A DNA stretch of 11,091 nt from Limnohabitans sp. Rim8. GTDB taxonomy: Bacteria > Pseudomonadota > Gammaproteobacteria > Burkholderiales > Burkholderiaceae_C. Location of the stretch: assembly GCA_945877725.1 (NCBI GenBank), contig CAMDXR010000074.1, positions 1 to 11,091 on the forward strand, written 5' to 3'. Of this stretch, positions 7,327-11,091 are shown piece after piece. Below the pieces are notes generated by a model, which did not search any database, was not told where the DNA came from, and saw only the letters and a program-made list of their open reading frames with translations. The translations under genes and the position numbers were made by a program. The first letter of the stretch is position 1, and each line of letters starts with the position of its first letter.

Positions 7327-7926
7327 TCAAGCCAACCGAAGAAATTCAAGGATTTCAGGCAAGTAATCGTCAAAATCGCTCAGCGCATGGTCACTGCCCT
7401 CGATCAAGCGAACTTGCCCCGACGCGTGCTGGGCCAGCATTTCACGCCAATCGAGCACCTCATCGCCCTTGGCAATGATGCTCAAAGTTGGGGGGCCAAC
7501 CTTAGGGCTTCTCTCTAGAAAAACCTGCTCCAAAACGGCCAGTTCCTGCACGTACTCTGCTTTAAAAAACACTTTTTGAGCGGGATCGTGCCATGACGGA
7601 TGGGTGCCCACGTACTTTTTCAAATCGCGGGCGGGATGCACCGCCGGGTTAAGCAGCACAGCAGGAAAACCGAGATGCTGGGACAGACAAGCGGCATAAA
7701 AGCCCCCCAAAGATGACCCGACCACCGCACTGTGGGCTGAGGGCCAAGCCGCAGTGCCCTCGATTAATTCCTGGATGGCCTGTTCGGGCGAAGCGGGCAA
7801 TTGTGGGCACCACCAAGTCACCCCGGGATGATGATTTTGCACAATTTCGGCCATTTTTCGCGATTTTGCCGATTGGGGCGAGGAACGAAAACCGTGCAAA
7901 TAAAGCAAATGGCTGGTTTGGGTCAT
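7327..7926 (-). CDS. yqiA: YqiA-type alpha/beta-hydrolase esterase (UPF0227)
   Basis: A small single-domain alpha/beta hydrolase of 199 residues, the normal length for the YqiA family. Family members show esterase activity on short acyl esters in vitro; the natural substrate is unknown. Numbering from the ATG at 7926, the oxyanion-side LLYLHGF is at 7-13, and the nucleophile elbow GSSLGG at 70-75 has Ser72. The acid is Asp155 in AKGDEVLDW, and the base is His180 in EGSDHALSDF, so the triad looks complete. There is no signal peptide, so it is cytoplasmic. The ATG overlaps the lpxC stop by one base (TGATG). A GTG three bases upstream (7929) is in frame and would give a four-base GTGA overlap. 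Either way translation is probably coupled to lpxC. The ribonuclease gene starts 44 bases downstream. Confidence 0.9.
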   Translation of the reverse strand: MTQTSHLLYLHGFRSSPQSAKSRKMAEIVQNHHPGVTWWCPQLPASPEQAIQELIEGTAAWPSAHSAVVGSSLGGFYAACLSQHLGFPAVLLNPAVHPARDLKKYVGTHPSWHDPAQKVFFKAEYVQELAVLEQVFLERSPKVGPPTLSIIAKGDEVLDWREMLAQHASGQVRLIEGSDHALSDFDDYLPEILEFLRLA

Positions 7927-8849
7927 CACCAGGCGGGCTGAAGGGCTGCAAAGCCACGGGGGGCGTCAGCAGCTTTGTCAAAAGTCACCACCTCATAAGC
8001 ATCGGGGCGCGACAGCAGCTCACGCAGCAAGCGGTTGTTCAGGGCATGCCCCGATCGGAAGGCCGAATAAGCAGCGAGCAAAGGTTTGCCCAATATGTAC
8101 AAATCGCCCATGGCATCGAGGATTTTGTGTTTCACAAATTCGTCGTCATAGCGCAAGCCATCCGAGTTGAGGACTTTGTAATCGTCCATCACGATCGCGT
8201 TGTCCAGTCCGCCGCCCAAGGCCAGACCATTGGCGCGCAGCATCTCGACGTCTTTGGTAAAGCCAAAGGTGCGCGCCCGGGCAATGTCGCGGGCATAAAC
8301 GCCCTCAGACATGTCAAACACCACTTGTTGGCCGGTGGAGTCCACGGCAGGGTGCCTGAAATCAATCTCAAAACTTAATTTATAGCCATGAAAGGGGGTC
8401 AAACTGGCCCATTTGATGTTCTCGCCCTCGCCCTCCCTGACCTCAACCGGCTTCAGAACACGCAAGAATTTTTTGGCAGCGGGTTGCTCCACCACGCCGG
8501 CACTTTGCAGCAAGAAAACAAACGACGAAGCCGATCCATCCAGAATCGGCACCTCTTCGGCCGTGATGTCCACATACAAGTTATCAATGCCCAAACCTGC
8601 ACAAGCGGACATCAAATGCTCCACCGTCAAAACTTTGGCCTGCCCGGCTGAAATGGTGGAGGCCAGCCGGGTATCGGTCACCGACTCGGCTTTGACCGGA
8701 ATATCGACCGGCTCAGCCAAGTCAATTCTGCGAAACACAATGCCCGTATCGGGTGCCGCCGGACGCAGCGTCAACTCGACACGCTGACCACTGTGCAACC
8801 CAACGCCCACGGCTTTGGTCAATGTTTTAAGGGTTCTTTGTGCAAGCAT
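7926..8849 (-). CDS. lpxC: UDP-3-O-acyl-N-acetylglucosamine deacetylase LpxC
   Basis: LpxC catalyses the committed step of lipid A synthesis in the cytoplasm, removing the N-acetyl group from UDP-3-O-acyl-GlcNAc with a catalytic zinc. The protein has 307 residues (E. coli 305). It starts with the canonical QRTLK and GVGLHSG (15-21). The zinc ligands are His78 in LTVEHLMSA, and His241 and Asp245 in [15 protein letters not shown]. Glu77 is the general base and His268 in RSGHALNN the second catalytic histidine. VPILDGSA (100-107) and [13 protein letters not shown] (208-220) are further signatures. It follows ftsZ as at the end of the classical dcw cluster, but a strong terminator lies between the two, so it probably has its own promoter in the 101 bases upstream. 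No clear Shine-Dalgarno precedes the ATG. In E. coli LpxC is also controlled by FtsH proteolysis; nothing here confirms that. Confidence 0.97.
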   Translation of the reverse strand: MLAQRTLKTLTKAVGVGLHSGQRVELTLRPAAPDTGIVFRRIDLAEPVDIPVKAESVTDTRLASTISAGQAKVLTVEHLMSACAGLGIDNLYVDITAEEVPILDGSASSFVFLLQSAGVVEQPAAKKFLRVLKPVEVREGEGENIKWASLTPFHGYKLSFEIDFRHPAVDSTGQQVVFDMSEGVYARDIARARTFGFTKDVEMLRANGLALGGGLDNAIVMDDYKVLNSDGLRYDDEFVKHKILDAMGDLYILGKPLLAAYSAFRSGHALNNRLLRELLSRPDAYEVVTFDKAADAPRGFAALQPAW

Positions 8850-8950
8850 GGCCTATTTTAATTCGCCCATAAGCCGGTTGAATTGAAAAGGGAATCCTGT
8901 TTATTCAAGTCTGAAAGCGTCAATCAGCCTGACGGACTGGCGATTGAACG
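8850..8950 (-). promoter_or_regulatory. Region upstream of lpxC, probable promoter region with imperfect dyad
   Basis: These 101 bases lie between the ftsZ terminator and lpxC and should carry the lpxC promoter. TTGACG at 8923-8918 (minus strand) is a plausible -35 element, but no good -10 sits at 16-18 bases. TAAAAT close to the ATG (8860-8855) would imply an almost leaderless transcript. An imperfect inverted repeat (TCAATCAGCC 8920-8929 against GGCGATTGA 8939-8947) overlaps the -35 candidate. No single promoter can be assigned with confidence. Confidence 0.35.
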
Positions 8951-8985
8951 TAAAAGGGCCAGACAAGCCATCGCTTGTCTGGCCC
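8951..8985 (-). terminator. Intrinsic terminator of ftsZ
   Basis: Perfect 13-bp inverted repeat: GGGCCAGACAAGC at 8956-8968 and its complement at 8973-8985, around a 4-base loop. Read on the minus strand the stem is followed by TTTTA (8955-8951). It starts 30 bases after the ftsZ stop. The U tract is short but the stem is long and G+C rich. On the plus strand no T run follows, so it acts in the ftsZ direction. Confidence 0.85.
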
Positions 8986-9014
8986 AAAGCACCAAAAAAC
9001 TTTAGATTTTCAGA

Positions 9015-10232
9015 TCAGTCGGCTTGCTTGCGCAAGAAGGCTGGGATTTCGATGTCGTCCATGCCTGCATTGGCCATGCCATCCACACGGGCAGCGGCAT
9101 GGGTGCGGTTATTGCGCCAGTAAGCTGGAATATTGACCCCGTTGGCCGCCGCAGGTGTCGTATTGCCGTTGCCCATAGCGGGCGCAACAGCATCTTGTGG
9201 ACCCAGATGGAAAGGCACGTTGTCTGTACCGGTACGAATGACTTGCAGTGGTGCGGTGCGACGCGCGCCTTGTTTGGACAGGCCCGTCGCCACCACCGTC
9301 ACACGAATTTCGTCGCCCAGACTTTCATCGTAGGCGGTGCCATAAATCACATGGGCGTTTTCCGATGCATAGGCACGAATGGTGTTCATCGCTTGCTTCG
9401 ACTCTGAGAGTTTCAGAGAGCCCTTGGCGGCACTGATCAAGACCAGCACACCCTTTGCACCGGACAAATCAACGCCCTCAAGCAAAGGGCAAGCCACCGC
9501 TTGCTCGGCAGCAATGCGCGCGCGGTCGGGTCCGCTGGCGGCTGCAGTGCCCATCATGGCCTTACCCGGCTCGCCCATCACAGTGCGGACGTCTTCAAAG
9601 TCGACGTTCACATGGCCAGGCACGTTGATGATTTCGGCAATACCGCCGACAGCGTTTTTCAGCACGTCGTTGGCATGCGCAAAGGCTTCGTCTTGCGTCA
9701 TGTCTTCGCCACCGGGCAATTCCAGCAACTTTTCATTCAGCACCACAATCAAGGAATCGACGTTTGCTTCGAGTTCTTGCATGCCCAAATCGGCATTGGA
9801 CATGCGACGACCCCCTTCAAATTCGAAGGGCTTGGTGACCACGCCCACCGTCAGGATGCCCATCTCTTTGGCGATCCGGGCAATGACAGGCGCTGCCCCT
9901 GTGCCTGTTCCACCGCCCATACCCGCTGTGATGAACAACATGTGTGCGCCCTCAATGGCTGCACGGATGTCGGCCTCGGCACTTTCAGCAGCTTCGCGGC
10001 CTTTCTCGGGCTTGCTACCCGCCCCCAAACCCGTTTGACCCAACTGGATAAAGCGGTGAGCCGCGCTGCGGGCCAGAGCTTGCGCGTCGGTATTGGCGCA
10101 AACAAACTCAACGCCTTGGACTTGGCGCTGAATCATGTGCTCAACGGCATTGCCCCCGCCGCCGCCCACACCAATCACTTTGATTTGAGTGCCTTGGTTG
10201 AATTCTTCTGTTTGGATCATTTCGATAGTCAT
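9015..10232 (-). CDS. ftsZ: Cell division protein FtsZ
   Basis: FtsZ is the tubulin-like GTPase that polymerises into the Z ring at midcell and recruits the divisome. The protein has 405 residues, within the family range. The nucleotide site includes IKVIGVGGGGGNAV (17-30), CANTDAQAL (45-53) and the tubulin signature GGGTGTG at 106-112. The synergy (T7) loop NVDFEDVRTVM (209-219) holds the acidic residues that complete GTP hydrolysis in the neighbouring subunit. After the core ends near residue 335 comes a Gly/Ala/Asn-rich linker, then the conserved C-terminal peptide DDIEIPAFLR (392-401), which binds FtsA and ZipA, and a short KQAD tail. The ATG at 10232 is supported by AAGGA (10245-10241) eight bases ahead. 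A second ATG at 10220 has no such site. It follows ftsA after 135 bases. Confidence 0.98.
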   Translation of the reverse strand: MTIEMIQTEEFNQGTQIKVIGVGGGGGNAVEHMIQRQVQGVEFVCANTDAQALARSAAHRFIQLGQTGLGAGSKPEKGREAAESAEADIRAAIEGAHMLFITAGMGGGTGTGAAPVIARIAKEMGILTVGVVTKPFEFEGGRRMSNADLGMQELEANVDSLIVVLNEKLLELPGGEDMTQDEAFAHANDVLKNAVGGIAEIINVPGHVNVDFEDVRTVMGEPGKAMMGTAAASGPDRARIAAEQAVACPLLEGVDLSGAKGVLVLISAAKGSLKLSESKQAMNTIRAYASENAHVIYGTAYDESLGDEIRVTVVATGLSKQGARRTAPLQVIRTGTDNVPFHLGPQDAVAPAMGNGNTTPAAANGVNIPAYWRNNRTHAAARVDGMANAGMDDIEIPAFLRKQAD

Positions 10233-10240
10233 GGTGCTTT

Positions 10241-10245
10241 TCCTT
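10241..10245 (-). promoter_or_regulatory. Ribosome binding site of ftsZ
   Basis: AAGGA on the minus strand, eight bases before the ATG at 10232. It favours this start over the in-frame ATG at 10220. Confidence 0.7.
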
Positions 10246-10278
10246 AATTATTTGCAGTTGCCAGAATTTTTTGAATCA

Positions 10279-10306
10279 ATTTTTGTTGAGAGCGTGAGGG
10301 TGTCAA
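10279..10306 (-). promoter_or_regulatory. Candidate sigma-70 promoter for ftsZ
   Basis: A perfect TTGACA (10306-10301, minus strand) is followed after 16 bases by AAAAAT (10284-10279), a 4-of-6 match to the -10 consensus, within an A/T-rich leader. It would give a leader of about 40 bases before ftsZ. Promoters just ahead of ftsZ are known in other species. The weak -10 keeps confidence low. Confidence 0.4.
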
Positions 10307-10367
10307 CATCGACACGGCCTCGTTTGGGGTGGGCTGCTTCTGGCCAAAAATCTTTTTTTCCAGTTCA

Positions 10368-11091
10368 TCAGAAGTTCCCCACAATGAAGTCTTTGAATCG
10401 ACCAAAAGCGTTGTTCACCGAACTCTTCTTTTGGGTGACTTTGTAGCCACGCAACCTTGCCAAACGGGCCTCTTCGAGTAAACCCATCACCGTGGCAGCG
10501 CGTGGTTGGCTGACCATGTCGGCCAATCCGCCCGCATATTTGGGTAATCCGCGACGCACGGGCTTCAAAAAGATGTCTTCGCCCAATTCGACCATGCCGG
10601 GCATCACCGCACTGCCGCCCGTGAGCACAATGCCGGATGACAGCACTTCTTCGTACCCCGAATCACGAATGACCTGGTGCACCAAAGAGAAAATTTCCTC
10701 GATACGGGGTTCAATCACACCCGCCAGCGCTTGCCTGCTCAGCATGCGTGGCCCCCGGTCCCCCAAGCCAGGCACTTCGACTTGTGCATCTGGATCGGCC
10801 AACAATTGCTTGGCATAGCCGCTCTCTACCTTGATGTCTTCTGCGTCTTTGGTGGGCGTGCGCAAAGCCATCGCAATGTCACTGGTGATCAAGTCACCTG
10901 CGATCGGGATCACGGCGGTGTGGCGAATGGACCCATTCGCAAAGATTGCCACGTCGGTCGTGCCCGCCCCAATGTCCACGCAGACCACACCCAACTCACG
11001 TTCATCCTCTGACAAGACGGCCAAGCTGGACGATTGCGGATTGAGCAACAACTGGTCAACTTCAAGGCCACAGCGGCGGACACATTTAATG
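10368..11091 (-). CDS. ftsA: Cell division protein FtsA, C-terminal part (cut by window edge)
   Basis: The last 240 residues of FtsA are present; the start lies beyond the right edge. FtsA is an actin-like ATPase that anchors FtsZ filaments to the inner membrane and helps activate septal wall synthesis. Visible landmarks are IKCVRRCGLEVDQL and SEDERELG, then the phosphate-2 loop VDIGAGTTDVAIF, the segment AGDLITSDIAMALRTP, the adenosine-binding GIVLTGGSAVMPGM, and the tail KSSVNNAFGRFKDFIVGNF. The last of these is the amphipathic membrane-targeting helix (Phe, Ile, Val and Phe on one face, with Arg and Lys). No internal damage is seen. A TTG at 11051 is an internal leucine codon, not a start, because family sequence continues upstream of it. 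ftsZ follows after a 135-base spacer. Confidence 0.97.
   Translation of the reverse strand, partial: IKCVRRCGLEVDQLLLNPQSSSLAVLSEDERELGVVCVDIGAGTTDVAIFANGSIRHTAVIPIAGDLITSDIAMALRTPTKDAEDIKVESGYAKQLLADPDAQVEVPGLGDRGPRMLSRQALAGVIEPRIEEIFSLVHQVIRDSGYEEVLSSGIVLTGGSAVMPGMVELGEDIFLKPVRRGLPKYAGGLADMVSQPRAATVMGLLEEARLARLRGYKVTQKKSSVNNAFGRFKDFIVGNF

Noticed and set aside
9379..10247. Two long plus-strand open frames (219 and 248 codons)
   Set aside because: Both are antisense to ftsZ and reflect its codon composition.
1..11091. CRISPR arrays, tRNA/rRNA genes, insertion sequences, phage or toxin-antitoxin genes
   Set aside because: None seen: nearly all bases are in ten conserved housekeeping genes, and the spacers are at most 165 bases.

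Overview
The window is a compact stretch of chromosome from a Gram-negative bacterium, most likely a betaproteobacterium of the Burkholderiales (probably Comamonadaceae). Three things support this: the FtsA and FtsZ sequence style, LpxC (so a lipid A outer membrane), and the combination of a YqiA-type esterase, an RNB-family ribonuclease and a coiled-coil TonB-like protein in a row. The assignment to family is by recognition only. All ten genes lie on the minus strand, so transcription runs from high to low coordinates. No mobile element, tRNA, rRNA or CRISPR array is visible.

Layout in transcription order: (1) 11091-10368, the 3' part of ftsA, then a 135-base spacer with a possible ftsZ promoter, then ftsZ (10232-9015). 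These are the last genes of the division and cell wall (dcw) cluster. A strong hairpin with a 13-bp perfect stem and a short U tract (8951-8985) closes this unit. (2) lpxC (8849-7926), a YqiA-type esterase (7926-7327), an RNB ribonuclease (7282-5222), a TonB-like protein (5250-4309), mtgA (4265-3531), ruvC (3534-2953), rodA (2903-1749) and an NAD(P)-binding beta-hydroxyacid dehydrogenase (1752-865). Junctions are overlaps of 1 to 29 bases or gaps of 43 to 49 bases, so this looks like one long operon, ending near a weak terminator-like hairpin at 850-878. (3) 765-1, the 5' half of tldD.

The common thread is building the envelope and dividing: FtsA and FtsZ (divisome), LpxC (lipid A), MtgA (glycan polymerisation) and RodA (elongation glycan polymerase). 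RNA decay, Holliday-junction resolution, a predicted esterase and a dehydrogenase appear to be co-transcribed with these. I found no clearly undescribed system. The points most worth a second look are the mixed-function operon, a possible periplasmic cysteine pair in RodA, the Asp-to-Glu change in the ribonuclease metal site, the proline-poor coiled-coil TonB-like protein, and paired hairpins between ftsZ and lpxC.
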